A stretch of 64,000 bases of DNA, from the NCBI GenBank assembly GCA_905221605.1, contig CAJNDS010002793.1:212440-276439 (forward strand), read 5' to 3'. Below are positions 11,985 through 23,950 of this stretch, in pieces. The notes under the pieces are model-generated. The model saw only the letters and a list, made by a program, of their open reading frames with translations, was not told the DNA's origin and did not search any database. The position numbers and the translations under genes were made by a program. Every line of letters starts with the position of its first letter. Position 1 is the stretch's first letter. The stretch is from Symbiodinium natans. Its lineage: Eukaryota > Sar > Dinophyceae > Suessiales > Symbiodiniaceae.

Positions 11985-13807
11985 GCTGTGCCACAAGTTG
12001 CGAGGAGGTCATCTCGGTATTTGTGCTGCTGAACTCAGTCCCGGCAGGGCGGGAGATGCTACAGAAGCTCCAAAGCAGTTGCTGCCAGATGTTCGGGCCC
12101 AGCCAACACAGAACAAACAGAACAATGAACCTTCAACCGGTAGCCAAGCTTTAGCAGCTTTGTGACCTTGATTGCGCTGGAAGGGAGGGTAGGGGCAATT
12201 TGCAGCTGAAGTCCGCCAAGCAGTCTGTGAGAAGGACCTGGAGGGCACTGTCAATACCGACGTGCTGCGAATCTTGCGCTTGGCACGGAGCCCTGGACAT
12301 GTGGGCATGCTGACGAAATGTTTTGCTTGGTATGAAACGGTATGTATGCTGAAGAGTAGTGCTGGTAGGTGAGGCTGGTCAGTGATGTTTACGGTGCACG
12401 TGCAGACGGCCGAGTTAACTCAGCTTTGCCTGTCATTTGAAACTTGCAGGTGCGTATTCTGCGATTGTCACGGATGGCAAAATTACTGCGCGCGGTGCCA
12501 GAACTCGCGGTGTGCTAAGCTGGAAGAGCTGAAGTGAACATGTTGTCTTGCGAGAGTCTTGAGTGTCTGAGTGTCTAGCGGCCCTCCAACTCAGGTCATC
12601 ATCATCAAGGGTATTGGCTTTGCAGCGGGACGCCCAGTGTATCTGTATCACGAGCACGGTCGTGCCAAGAGTTCTCAAGAGTTCCATTCACGGAGGCGCG
12701 CTCTGTGATCGTTTTCTTCATGTTATGGACCATGCAGCATTGCTGCACACAGTTCGTTCGATCTCGGCTCGAATTCTTCACAGTACGGCTGAGTTGTACC
12801 CACCTGGCTTTCATCCACTTCAGTTCCCGCTCAGGATCATTTATGTCTTTGCCATCCTCTTGCGGCAAGTGACGCAGAGCAGGGGGCACAAGTCAGGGGA
12901 GCCTTTGCGTTGTTTCAGGGCAGGCAGGGCTTCGTGTCTTGCATGCGAACGCTCTGTCGAGGCTATGATGTTGGATCCAAATACTTCTCTTCGGTGCCGA
13001 ATTCCATGATGACCCTGTTGCCAAGCCCTGAGTGCCTGTGCGACACAGCATGACATAAGACAGAGGCAGTTCGCGATGCTTGAGTCATTGAAGCCTCGCA
13101 TGCTGAGTCTCAGCGGCATAGTTCCCAGCCAAGCCTCCATCATCAATGAAGTTGGCCTGGGCCATAGATTCCATAGCCATAGAGCCATAGCATGCCATGG
13201 CCGAGATGACTTGCGGCGCACACATCAGCGCAAGATACGTGTGTGTGTGTGTGTGGAGCTGAAAGGTGTAGCCTCTTGGGTCTTTTGGCTCATACTGGTG
13301 CCGCCTGGCTATAGCTTGTAGTCGGGTTGGGGCTCGCAGAAGGGCTCCCTTGGTCTTTCCTGGAACAGTGGGAACAGAAGTGCAGGCTTGCTATCCCTGC
13401 TGTCCAAGGTGCTTCGTGCTGTTGGCCTCTGCTACTTGGTTTGCAAATGGTCCGCAACGGCCCTGCCCGATGGCCCTGCCCGATGGAAGCGATGACAAGT
13501 GAGCTCAGGTAACCATCATGTACATGCTGGTCGGGGTGCTTGTTGAGGTGATGACGGTCATCTCTGCTACTGAGAAAGAGGGCATGACAGTGTCTGCGGA
13601 CAGCAACTAAGTGTAACTAACCGCCCCAACAAACATGCAATAGCTGGTCCGCTTGGCGGTTGGCAAAACATGCAAGACCAGCTGGTGATGGCTGTCCAGA
13701 TGTGTGTGGGAGAAAGGTCATACGTGGCCTCGACTCTGCGGCAGCTCATGCAGCAGCTCAACTACAGTACGGACCCGCGGCTGGCAAAGAACCAAGTAGT
13801 GTACTAG
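11985..13807 (+). CDS. Hypothetical multi-exon protein
   Basis: No family recognised. Five + strand stretches have convincing protein composition: about 11985-12095 (contains EEVISVFVLLNSVPAGREML), about 12190-12330 (FAAEVRQAVCEKDLEG, then LRILRLARSPGHVGML), about 13060-13260 (FAMLESLKPRMLSLSG), about 13330-13510 (contains LPWSFLEQWEQKCRLAIPAV and ends at a GT donor) and about 13650-13807 (QDQLVMAVQMCVGERSY, then STLRQLMQQL, with a stop at 13805-13807). They are mostly helical. Treating them as one gene is inference, and splice sites were not verified. Confidence 0.35.
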
Positions 13808-14454
13808 CATCGTCGCGCAATTCAAGGGGCCATTTGGTTCTTCCACAGCGTTGTCACTGAAGCTGCCTCCTGCCCTGCTTTTTATTCTAGTCTTCTCCTC
13901 CTCGAGGGTGATCAGTCCTCCTTCCACATCATCCCCCTCAATATGGGCCATTAAAAGAGGACCCCTTATATACCCCTGAATTAGATTCAGAACCCTGTAA
14001 AGAAGGTCAGGGACCATATTTAGGGCTCTTGCATCGGTCCATCCTCGGCCCAACAATTTTGCAGTGCCCCTTGCTTCACATAGCGATGCGAGAATAGGAG
14101 AGTTTTGCAAGAAACCCGAGGAGGTGCCGCTGTCCCAGCGGGAGTTTCAAACTCTCTTGGTTGAGGAGGAGCAGCTTGGGCAGAAACGTGTGCCTCAAGT
14201 CTGTCCAAGGATTTTTGTGTTGCCTGTTGAGGCTATCAATGTCTTGGTTAAACTAAAGGGCCGAAATGCGGGGCAGAGAGATGAACTGTCTGAGCATCAC
14301 ACAGGGACTGCATTTGCTTGCACCAAGTGTGGACCGTCTCCTGAGTGGGCTGGGCGTCGACGTTGTGGCGCTACCCGGCTGGAGCATTGTTCCATGAATG
14401 ATCCGAGTCAGCTCGATGCTGGCTCTTCATACATCTTTGTTTCTCATGAATCTG

Positions 14455-14535
14455 CCCTAAGCCCTGACCCCTAAGCCCCAGAGGGGGTAAGCTAAGCCCG
14501 AAACCCTAAACGGCCCTAAACCCTGAACCCATGTT
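14455..14535. repeat. Degenerate CCCTAAA telomere-like patch
   Basis: Imperfect CCCTAAA/CCCTAAG/CCCTGA units over about 75 bases. They match the perfect array near 62.6 kb in sequence type but are heavily diverged. Confidence 0.6.
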
Positions 14536-14862
14536 GTGGGCGGCTGGTGCAAGCTTGAGGCTTGTTGACACAGCCGATGCAGGGGGCTCAACAGATTCTG
14601 TTGTCAGTGATATCTGGAACCCGAAGATGGCCTGAGAAATAATTACCTCTTTTGAGGTCATCTACGAGGACATGAACAAGATGGGAAAAAGTGGCTTGAT
14701 GTCCATGAAACGCCCAGTCAGCAGGGGTCATCGGTCAGGAGGCAACATTATCTGATGCCTCTGCAGGGAAGTTTATTGCCATACTGTCAACATGCAATTC
14801 CCGAAGGGCCTATCCCGTCAGAGTGAACCAGACTCCCAAACGGCCCCACGCTCAGTTCAAAG

Positions 14863-15160
14863 GCATGACCTTTGAGAACTTGGTTGACACAATCCTGAAT
14901 CTGCGCGGCAAGAACACGGCCACCGTGAAGGACCGGCGTGTAGCATATGGTGCGGGCGACCGGCAACTTAAACACAACGTTGCAGCACAGATATGGGTAT
15001 TTCTCAAACTAGGGGTACCGCTGTAATTCCCCAAGTAGGACAGAATCCCCTTAATGGGACCCCCCAAAAAGGGCAGCCCTGTCCTCGGAAACCCCCCATA
15101 TACAGACCAGGATGTCAAGGAGCAGGCTCGTGTCATCAAGGCCCATGGCGGGAGATTCTT
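14863..15160 (+). CDS. C-terminal exons resembling dinoflagellate ion-channel proteins
   Basis: Exon 14863-14930 encodes MTFENLVDTILNLRGKNTAT followed by VK. This resembles, from memory, the conserved [FEEL/V]-D-x(2)-LxLRG-NTATVKD segment at the C-terminus of many dinoflagellate voltage-gated ion-channel-like proteins. Exon 15111 to about 15160 continues in frame (DVKEQARVIKAHGGRFFR), restoring the TVKD motif across an intron 14931-15110 that starts GA and ends AG. That intron holds a small inverted-repeat element. Upstream, 14650-14720 may encode an EF-hand-like piece (contains DMNKMGKSG). The channel core is not in view, so this could be a partial gene. The family call rests on one short motif. 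Confidence 0.4.
14991..15102. mobile_element. Small inverted-repeat (MITE-like) element inside an intron
   Basis: The ends ATATGGG...TTTC and GGAAACCCCCCATAT are imperfect inverted repeats. The inner GGGACCCCCCAAAAAGGG block matches the right half of the element at 34057-34200. It has no coding capacity. It lies wholly inside a GA-AG intron of the ion-channel-like gene. Confidence 0.5.
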
Positions 15161-15245
15161 CAGAATTGCCGTTCTCAAACCATGCGAATTGCACTGGACA
15201 GCTGGTTGAGTTCTGCCTTGTGGGAACTTGGGAGTGTTATCATGT

Positions 15246-15530
15246 GTTGACCCCATCCTTGCTGCGCAGTCTATGGTGCAGCAAACTCTGAATGCCAATG
15301 GCACGAAGGCGTGGAGAATGCCGTTGTGTGAAATCATCATGAAGTGGGAGTTCTGGTTCTTTGCAGTCTGCAGAGCGTGCTGTGAATGAAATCCGCTTGA
15401 CATGGAGCTCCTCACACTCATGCCACGGCGCTGTAAAGGTCATGGAGGAGTTCCAAGTCTTGCGCCCCGAACTCAGGGCAGGAACCGGGCAGAAAGGTAT
15501 GCTTCCCAGTATGCTTCTAAGTTAGAGCAG
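15246..15530 (+). CDS. Hypothetical exons downstream of the channel-like exons
   Basis: Two stretches look coding: about 15246-15330 (contains DPILAAQSMVQQTLNANGTK) and about 15366-15520 (ERAVNEIRLTWSSS, then VKVMEEFQVLRPEL). They may be further exons of the same transcript or another gene. No domain is recognised. Confidence 0.3.
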
Positions 15531-15534
15531 TGGA

Positions 15535-16835
15535 GCCGAGCTACCGGTCGGCACCCGTATTGAGGTCTTCATGTGTCGATGTTCCGAATGAGCTGCAAAG
15601 GCACCGAACTTGCAGCACTTCGGGAAGAGGCTCTGCGACGTGTGGCTTGGCCCGTCAGGGTGGGTCTGGGTGGTACGGGTGGAGGGACCGTCTTTTCAAG
15701 CTCTCTAAAGAACCGTTCGGCAATGTTCGCCGTTGTGATGTTAGCAGTGGGCGAATGATCAATCTGCACCCGAGGATGAGGACGATGAAGACGCGGATGC
15801 AGCCGCTGAGCTTACTCGGTATAGCGGTATAGATTCTTTAGGCACCGTCCGGAAATCCACGTAGCAGATCTGAGCCGAGGATGCTCTCGGCTTTCAGCTG
15901 GAGGAAACCGAGCCATTCCCTGCGAACTCACGTGGCTCGTCAGTCTTCAAGGTAGCACTCTGCAGCCTCGAGTTTGCAGTCGCCCGTCAATCGCCTATGC
16001 GCTCGCAGAATTGTTCTGAGACTGCGACGCGCAGCTAAGGCGGGCTGCAAGAGGTGGCAGAAGAGCCTGCGCCAGGACCCTCCAGCTCATGCGGGAGGAA
16101 AGAAGTCTTGCAGAGTCGACGTAAGAGAGTTGCCAGGAGATGGAGGCGAAGCAGTGGAGGAAGACTGAGCCATCTGCAAGCATGGGGCTGTGCAGCCGGT
16201 GGCCCTGGATCCACATTTGAATCAGACATTGGCAGGGGGAAAGGGGCCCGGGGCATGTGACACTGACACTACAAACGACAAATGGCAGGATGGCATGCCT
16301 GTGTTGCCGGGAAGGTTACTGAACCCCAAGCAAAGGGGATATACCCACCAGGCACAACATGTCCGAACAACAAACAGGCACAACCCCCACTCAAACAGTC
16401 GGCCCACGTACCTGCCGCGCCGGCCTGAGGCTTACCTCCGACGCTGCTGAGCGGAAGCATTTGAACCGAGAAGTCTCAAAGAGACCTTTTACCCGGCCCA
16501 GGCCGGTGGTCAATGAAAGGGCTGGAGGGCGCCGCCTCCAGATGTCCGGAATTATGCGGTCCCCGCTTGCTGGCTCGTCGCCGAAAAGGCGTACATGCAA
16601 AGACAAGCGGAAGCGCCGCCAAAGGTATTTCGATCAACAGCCTTCTGCGCGCATTATCTCAGCTAGCTTCCGGGTACTTCTTGTCACTTTTCGACGCATC
16701 ATGCTGGCAGACTTGTTGCATGATTGACGATGAGCGCAGAAAAAAAGCTGGCCCAAAATGGCTGTTCCAAGCTTGGAAGAAGACAGAAATAGTAATAGCA
16801 GGAATACTAGTGATGCACCCGAGTTTTTAAAACTG
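15535..16835. other. No confidently supported gene
   Basis: A possible arginine-rich helical stretch on the + strand at about 16035-16125 is the only protein-like signal. Nothing else stands out. Confidence 0.35.
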
Positions 16836-16841
16836 CCAAGT

Positions 16842-17038
16842 TAAAGCTGGGGCAGACAGAATTGAAGCTGCAGGCTTCTGTTTCCGCCCTCGAGAAAAGC
16901 TCGGGCCGCTGATGCACTTCTACGCTTTGAGTTGAAGTGCTTGGTGGCGAGGATGGAAGAAGCGCCCAAGGCGCAAAGTGTTCGCAGAACGCAGGGCCCT
17001 CGGGCGGTGTGTGTGATGCACCCTGGCGTCAAGTCCAT
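16842..17038 (+). pseudogene. Coiled-coil fragment with a single-base frameshift
   Basis: The + strand reads LGQTELKLQASVSALEK in one frame up to about 16900, then DALLRFELKCLVARMEEA in the next frame with no space for an intron. Dropping one base near 16901 would make the heptad pattern continuous. I read this as a frameshifted remnant or a sequencing error. There is no family assignment. Confidence 0.4.
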
Positions 17039-17039
17039 G

Positions 17040-19310
17040 CGCTGAACGGCCCAAAGACACGGAGGGAAGGGATTGGCGGCTCAAGCTTCTCATTTGCTAC
17101 ATGTGCAAAGCCACACCCCTTTGAGCAAGTCTTTGACCTACAAGTAGCACAATCTTGCAGTCTTACGCAACCTCCCACGCCAACGCCGGAATGGTACTGC
17201 ATCCGAAACGATTCAAGCTTCCAGACTTCTGGCAGAACCCTCAGGCCGTAAAATGGAAGGGCTCAGTGGCGTTCCGTTGTACTTGTAGAAGGAGAAAGAC
17301 CCGTAGAGGCTTGTTTCGGTGGAAATTCATAGCTGCCAGAGCTTTCTGAGGCTTACACAGTCATTGCCATATCAGCAAGCTGAAAGGATGTGCTGCTGCA
17401 CTGCTTGTTTGCGTACTTCTCAAGGTCATGGTGGGAGTTCGGGCAAAAACGATTCAACGCATGTACCCCACAGTACCGACCTTCTTTCGCCTATCATCAA
17501 TTCAGGCAGGGTTAACGACACGCTGAGAGACAGACAAGTTTGCAGTCAGCCACTGCTGTCCAGCTACCAAGCCACAGTAGACAGCGATGTGAAACCGGCA
17601 CTGTGGCGAGCTTGGATCATGGCGGAGCCAGGCACCATTTGTTCAGATCCTTGCACGAGAGTTGGCTGCTCATCTCGAATGTCCCTTCCCTTCTCGGTCG
17701 GCATGTGTTATAAATCTTTGCGAGACGAAGCGAACAACACCACAGAGAAGATACCGCGGGAGCGCGAGGCCAGGCAAAGGAAGGGACCACCATGGACCAC
17801 CTGTATGCATGGTCTGACAAAGTTTGCGTTTGCCAGGCTTGGCGGCGGCTTTTGGCCCGAGTAGCCCAGCTGCCTTTGGCCCAGAGCTCCCGTGAATGGT
17901 GCAGACGTTTGCAGGCTTGTCTCGCCAATCGAGCGTCCGAGGCGGGGATGCCCGAAGGCTTCCTCGCTGCTGCAGGACTTCGAAAACCTAAATCCACCAA
18001 AATATTTTTAAAACCCATGGATTTGCCAGAAGCTAACTTAAGCTGCCGCATGCTGCCGCGCTTTCGAGGAGAAGCATGCTGAGTTGCTGGAACCCGAGCT
18101 CATGAGTTTGTCCGAAGTGGCGGAGGGGAGCTGACACAGCGGCCGATTCATGTGTATGTGTGACCGAGCCGGTTCGAAACGAACGAGTAGGTTAACAGCC
18201 AGGCTTCACACGACCCCCCTCCCTCTGCTGCAAGCAACTGCGCGTCAGCACGAAACCGCGCACGCAGACAATTAATTGCGGACATGTACATAACGCAGTC
18301 AGCACTGTCCGAGTGGGCTCCAAGGCTGGTGCCCGGAAAGCCACAACATACATGCCAATTGAACTGACAGCATTTGATCAGATTTCGATTCGATGTACTC
18401 TGCTCCCATGGCGCTACTCCACTGCTTTGGGCATATCGGCTCCGGACCGAGCTGGGCAGAGGTGAGAAGCAATTTGCTGGCGACTCAGGGGGCTGATATG
18501 ACTCATTGACTCAACACGGACTCGGTTCATCTCGGGGCATTCATACCGGGGTTCATCTCCTTCTTCTCGGTTCTGGGCTTCAAGGTCTTTCTACACCGCA
18601 ATGAATCTGGCCTCGAGACGCTGCGGCCAGATCTTGGTGCAGCTTTCTGTGCATGGGCGTGCGAGCCATCCTTGCCAGCTAAGGAGACATCACATTAGAC
18701 ACACAGTCCCCTATGTACTGGGAGCTGCTGAATCTTTGGAGGCTGATGTCGTCGTGGGATGAAAATGGAAATGTAGGAAATCCCGGACTCCCTGCAGGAA
18801 GGTTGATAGCGACACGGCCCTGTCACAGCAGGCGTCGAGCCCTTGTCGCAAGTTGCTCTGCGTTGGGACGGTGTTTGCGGAAAGCGTGCATGCTCCATTG
18901 TGCTCCCGCCACGAAGCCAAGGAATCAGTGCATGGTGGGGTACGTCACCTTGAAAGTCATCGGCTTCATGTCCCTGCGGGCGCACCCCCTGATGCCGCTG
19001 CGAGCATTGAGCTCCCTGAACATGTCACTCCCAAGGCCGAAGTGATGCTCGACGAGCTGGTCAAGCCTGAAGGTGCGCCCCATAAGAGGCTTTCTGGTGT
19101 CTGTGGCACGACACACATTCCCTTTTCTCAGGCGTGATGATCCACCAAGTGTTACGGTACCTGGCCTCCACCTTGGATTGGCACAAAGTGGCCGATCTGG
19201 GATGGCCTCTCTTTCGGCTGCTAGCGCGACTCGAGTGCCTTGGCCACCTTATTTTAGGCAGTCAAGGGAAACATGTGGCTTCTGCACATCCAACCATTGA
19301 GGAGTCCTGC
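17040..19310. other. No confidently supported gene
   Basis: Short open frames on both strands. One + strand frame at about 18850-19130 (contains EVMLDELVKPEGAPHKRL) could be an exon, but nothing confirms it. Confidence 0.35.
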
Positions 19311-19316
19311 TCAGAG

Positions 19317-19595
19317 TGAGCTTGGCATGACAAATCCGTTGAACACGTGGTCCGAAGCGAACTGGATGAGCGATGCTTTGCAGCGAATGGACAAGTCTGC
19401 TGAAACCTCACTGGAATTGTTAGCTCGCGCGCGCGCGCGTGTGCTTGAAAAGGAACTGCCTTTCTTGGAGTTGGTGCAAAAGCACCTCGATGAGGGCACC
19501 ACAATACCAGCAGCTGCATCCTGGCATTCGGAGAATTCTGCTGGAATGGCATGCGCCTCCTTGAACGCGATACCCTTTTGGAGAAGTGTTTGAAT
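19317..19595 (+). CDS. Hypothetical exon(s)
   Basis: The frame encodes a helical, charged segment (SDALQRMDKSAETSLELLAR, then EKELPFLELVQKHLDEG). An alternating CG run of about 14 bases at 19425-19442 falls inside it and codes for an alanine/arginine stretch. No domain is recognised and the exon limits are unknown. Confidence 0.35.
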
Positions 19596-20679
19596 TGCCC
19601 AACGTGATGCCCTGTTGGAGAAGTGTTTGAACTACGAAGTACTCCACAATCACAGCCCGCATCCCTCTTTAAAGGCAAGTGCCTTGCTGCTGTCCTACCC
19701 GGATCGCATTTCACCCTTCAGCCGCGCCACCGCGCTCTTCGCGCTGGCCGAGGCCCGCTCTTTTCTGAGCAGAACAACCGCATTGGCAATGGGGATCCGA
19801 ATTTGGGTACGTTTTGGTGCCCCCATCCTATTGGTAGCATGTTTTTTGTAGGCTTGTAGGTGCTTCGGCCTCCACGGATGGCTCCAGATGATGCTGGAGA
19901 GGCTGAGCCACCGCCTGCACCACAGCCGTGCGTCTCGTGTTCGGCGTCGCTCTTTTAAATAACTATTTTAAGCTCTTTGTTTGGGTGAGATCAAGCATGC
20001 TTAAGCTGCTAAAACCAAGGAGAGGCTGATTCGGCGGGCAGTATACATTTTGTCTGAAGCTTGGTGGCAAAGACCGTGAAAGCATCAGCTTCCCCGTCCC
20101 TCCATCCTCCTACAGCCAGGAAGATTTCCTGGCGCCAAAGTATCCGCCAATGGTGCCGCTGACTTCTCGCTGGCTGGTCAGCTGCACGACGTTGCATCCA
20201 CGGGAGTCAGGGATTGTCGAAGCTTTGGCCTAAGGCCCATCTTCCAACTTGCAGATCGACTAGCTTGCAAGGCAGATGCCGCTACACGCAAGCCATGTGT
20301 CGATGCGTGTGTCCCATGCCGAATCAAGCGGAAGAAGCATCTCAATCGTTTCCTGTGCCTCTGCAGGGAGAGGTTCGCTGGAACCTCCCAGCGCATGCGG
20401 CCCAAAGCAGACCACGTGTGGCAGTGCTGCCAACTCCCGAAAAGGCTGGGTCTTTTCTTGTGAGGTCGCAGTGGTCGCACACCTGCTTGCAGTGAGGTCT
20501 CTGATGTCGTGCGCTCTTGCAGTCTCCCTTACTGCGACCTTTGCTTCGTGGAGCTGGCCTTACGCGCTGTGGCTGCTTCGGCTGCCAAGCTGAAAAGAGC
20601 AGTCCAGACGGACTTTCTGAGCTAGTTGACACCTTTCTATACCTTCGTGCTTGAAATTTTCAAAGTCGGGAGGCGCGGA

Positions 20680-21015
20680 AGAGCTTGCATCTCTTGGAGG
20701 TAGGCGCGAACCTGGGTGATTGCACTTTCTGGGCAGTGGCTCACCTGGGCAGGCCGGCTTCAGATCACGAGCAATGCTCAATCATCCTTTTCCTGAGCCT
20801 TCCCTCTCGCTCAATATTTGCTCCTCCGAAAGCCCGGTTCCGTCTACTCAGGGTCTGCTCTCTCTCTCTCTCTCTCACTCTCTTTCTTTCCTCTCCGTCC
20901 ATATGATGAGGCACAAACTGGAGGCGGCAGTTGCTGTCGAGCCCGTGCCGAGCGTGGCCACGGCGATTCGGAGGAGCGTGGCCATCAACGGCTGGGACTC
21001 CATCCAGGCGAGACG
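20680..21015 (+). CDS. FkbM-type SAM-dependent methyltransferase (partial exons)
   Basis: Two exons carry the start of the class I methyltransferase fold of the FkbM family. The first, about 20680-20740, encodes LHLLEVGANLGDCTFWA, matching motif I (hhE/DhGANhGDxT) that forms the SAM-binding loop. The second, about 20924-21012, follows an AG acceptor and encodes AVAVEPVPSVATAIRRSVAI, then NGW, matching motif II (hhxhEPhPxxxxxhrxxhxlNG) with the ribose-binding acidic residue. The intron between them holds a CT-rich tract. Later motifs were not found, so the gene is partial or its remaining exons are unrecognised. The substrate cannot be inferred. Confidence 0.6.
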
Positions 21016-21330
21016 TGGCGAGACATGGACCAGTCGGTCGTTGTGCTCACTTCCAAAATTATTCAGTGATTCAGTATGTGCATTTGTGGGAATAGTTTGG
21101 GTGACCCTGATGTGACCCTGATGTGGACGTTTACAGCAGGGAATCCCCGCAGCATGGCCTCTAGGGTGAGACATTGTGAGAGGCTGTGCAAGCAGCGGCT
21201 GGTGCCAGAGAAGGCCAGGGCTCAATGCATTTCCTGGCGCACGACGCGGGAAATCCTTTTGCCAGTGCAACTGCCGCATCCTGAGTTTTCGGGCAGGATG
21301 CATTAGAAAATAGTGGCAATTTGCCACTCT

Positions 21331-21355
21331 GTCTCTCTCTCTCTCTCTCGTGGTT

Positions 21356-21392
<37 letters not shown>
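21331..21392. repeat. (CT)n microsatellite
   Basis: Two CT runs separated by GTGGTTTCG, followed by CTGTCT variants. A shorter CT run lies at about 20859-20885. Confidence 0.9.
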
Positions 21393-21396
<4 letters not shown>

Positions 21397-21399
21397 ACG

Positions 21400-23780
21400 T
21401 TTCTATTTCTGTCTCCCATATCATGCCACAGCCGACTGCAGTCTGTACCTGCATAGTCATTGCGACCGACTTGACTGAAGGCGGTGGCCCCACGGAATTT
21501 CTCGGCACTATCCGTGCCTGTCCGCGTGACCACAATTGATCGCCTCTTCTCGTCACAGCCACGACACGGAACCGCTCGGATACTCAAGCTCTACGCCTAC
21601 GCTGACCTCCTGGACCGTGGGCAGTCACTCTGTTTCCCGCGAGTTGCCCTCTGCTCCACTCAACTGCGCAGGATGTGCTGAAGGGTGCGCGCTCGGCGTT
21701 GGCAAGAAGGGTGGATGCTGTGTGGCTAGCCTTTGCTGCGGGACTCTTGCCTCGACCTCGATCCGCGGCTGTCGTGCTCTCAGGACGTCTCATGTGCCAG
21801 GAGTCACATGCGTTGAGAGTACGGCCGAGCGTTGTTGAATGTTGTTGAGGTGGCCATGTTTGCCTTGTTTCATCAGAAGGCAACCTTTGGGACAACATAT
21901 CTTCAGCGGATGTCAGCTGTCACGCGCAACGATGCAAACTTCCACTGTATCAAGTTTTTGTCCGCGCTCTGGAGTACACAGGGCTTTCGAGTGGCCTTGC
22001 CAAGCTTCGAGGCAGGGCGCTTGAGATAATCTAAATCCACTCGAGGCACGTTGCTGATATCATGTGTGAGAACTTTGCAGGTAGATTGGTGCAGAAGTTG
22101 GCGTCCTCGTTCGGTTGCAGAGAACAGGTACAGTCAATGATCTAATGAACAGATGTTGCTTTTTTTGGCCGTTGCTCTGTATTCATCGGCACCCATGAGG
22201 ATGCGGCAGTGGCTATCAGCAACGCAGGGACAAAGAAGCTCGTCGGAACAGAGGCTCAAGCATCAAAGGAGCACGTGGCGGACTGCAGAATAAGGAACTG
22301 TTCATTCTATGGTCTATGTCGTGGCATTCCGGCCACGAGCCCTTCACTGCAAACCCTGGCAAAGCTTCAAGCACCAGGCCGCGACCTCGTTGCATTGAGA
22401 TTGTTCTCGAAAAACCGGCTGCGATGATTGGCACAAGGCGGAGGAATCCCGGCGCTGGGACCGTGCTGGCACGGCCAAGGGTTGTTTTTTCGGCCAGGCA
22501 CCCCAGAGTTGTGACATGTTATTCCTGTCGGATCCTGGCAGTTTAACTGTATAGTCTTAGTAACATTGTTTAACTACTCAATCTCCAACTTCCGCTTGTG
22601 CCTTGATGGACGGCTGACCACTTGAGCATTCTTAGGACGTTCGCGGCGGCAGCTGCTCATGGCTACCTGGCTAGCTGTGCGACTTAACATTCTCAAGTGG
22701 CCACCGGAGTATGTCACCCGAGGCAAAGCGACATCGTGCCAGCTACGCGCAGCTTGGCTTTAGCTTCTTTCCCTTCAGCAAGGCTTGTTGCCGAGATCCT
22801 GCTGAGGTCATATTACCTGGGTGAGGAAGAATTAGAGCTAGACCGGCTGATCCGAGGGAAAAAGGGAGTTGCTTTCTTTGGTGCTGGCCCTGTGGCCATG
22901 TGCAGCCTTGCAACTTCGCCCCCTCCATAGGTTGGACTTTTTCAACGACACCGATGGCCACTTGCCCAGCACCTCTGTGCAGACATGGAGTGTTGTTGTG
23001 CCTTCGTGCTCACACTTTCAGGTGACATGCGCCCACCACAGCTGCCGTTCGAGGACGACGAGCGTGCACAGCGTTGGCACATGCCTCGATGGGGATGAGT
23101 CCGTGCTGCGTAGTCCGTGTCGGTCTGTGCCTTCAGCCCCTGATGGGCCCACAGCGGCGTAGAGTCGGCATAGATGCCAGCGAGCTGCTGCAGCAATCGC
23201 AGGAAGCATAGTAATGCATCCAGGTTCCATCGGAAGTTGAAGAGCAAAGGCCTTGCTCCTTGCCTCGCAGTCATCTGAAGCTGTGTGAGTTGTTCAAGTT
23301 TGGGCAGATGGAAGCAAGATTCGGGCAAAGCTTTGCAACAAGCTTGTAGCAGCCTCAGTCTAGACACATGCTATGAGCAGCGTCTTGGCTGTGCTTCAGA
23401 AAGCACCAAAACTTGCGCCAAACGAGCCTGATCAGTATGTCAAGGCGCTGCAGCTGCAGGACATGGGTCACGAGCTGATAGGCACCTTGCTGGAAAGGTG
23501 CTGTTCCATATTGAGCTTTTTGGCATGGCTTTCTCAGGGCATGACCATGCAGCAGCCATCGAGCGCGTTTCTGAAGCTCTGACGCGCTGGCCTGAGCGCT
23601 TGGTGACAGGACTTTTGTGTTTGTCCGTGGGATTGCCTGTACATTCGAAAACGCCAAAAAGAGACGTGCCGAGTGCCGAGAGTTCAATTGAGGCAAGGCA
23701 CCGCTGAGGAGGGGCCTCTCGTTTGCAGCATGCTGGCGAAGGCCCGTTCTCGGAGTCTCTTGGGGTTTTGGGGTTTGTAT
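21400..23780. other. No confidently supported gene
   Basis: Open frames on both strands are short. A + strand stretch near 22790-22900 (contains YLGEEELELDRLIRGKKG) and one near 23375-23705 look slightly protein-like but cannot be assigned. Confidence 0.35.
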
Positions 23781-23791
23781 ATGTTGAGGTG

Positions 23792-23863
23792 GTTGGTGTG
23801 TGTGTGTGTGTGTGATGTGTATGTGTAGGTGCGTACGTATGTGTGTTAGTGCCGTGAGTGAGA

Positions 23864-23924
<61 letters not shown>

Positions 23925-23950
23925 TCTCTGTCTGTCTCTGTCTGTCTGGG
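23792..23950. repeat. (GT)n microsatellite
   Basis: A long GT dinucleotide run (about 23866-23922) with flanking shorter GT runs and a CTGT tail. Confidence 0.95.

Noticed and set aside
13288-13305. TTTTGGCTCAT as a spliced-leader relic
   Set aside because: It lacks the terminal AG and the GCCA part, and no ORF follows.
13940-14010. Third copy of the MITE-like element
   Set aside because: Only about ten bases (CCTCAATATG) match; no inverted ends were seen.
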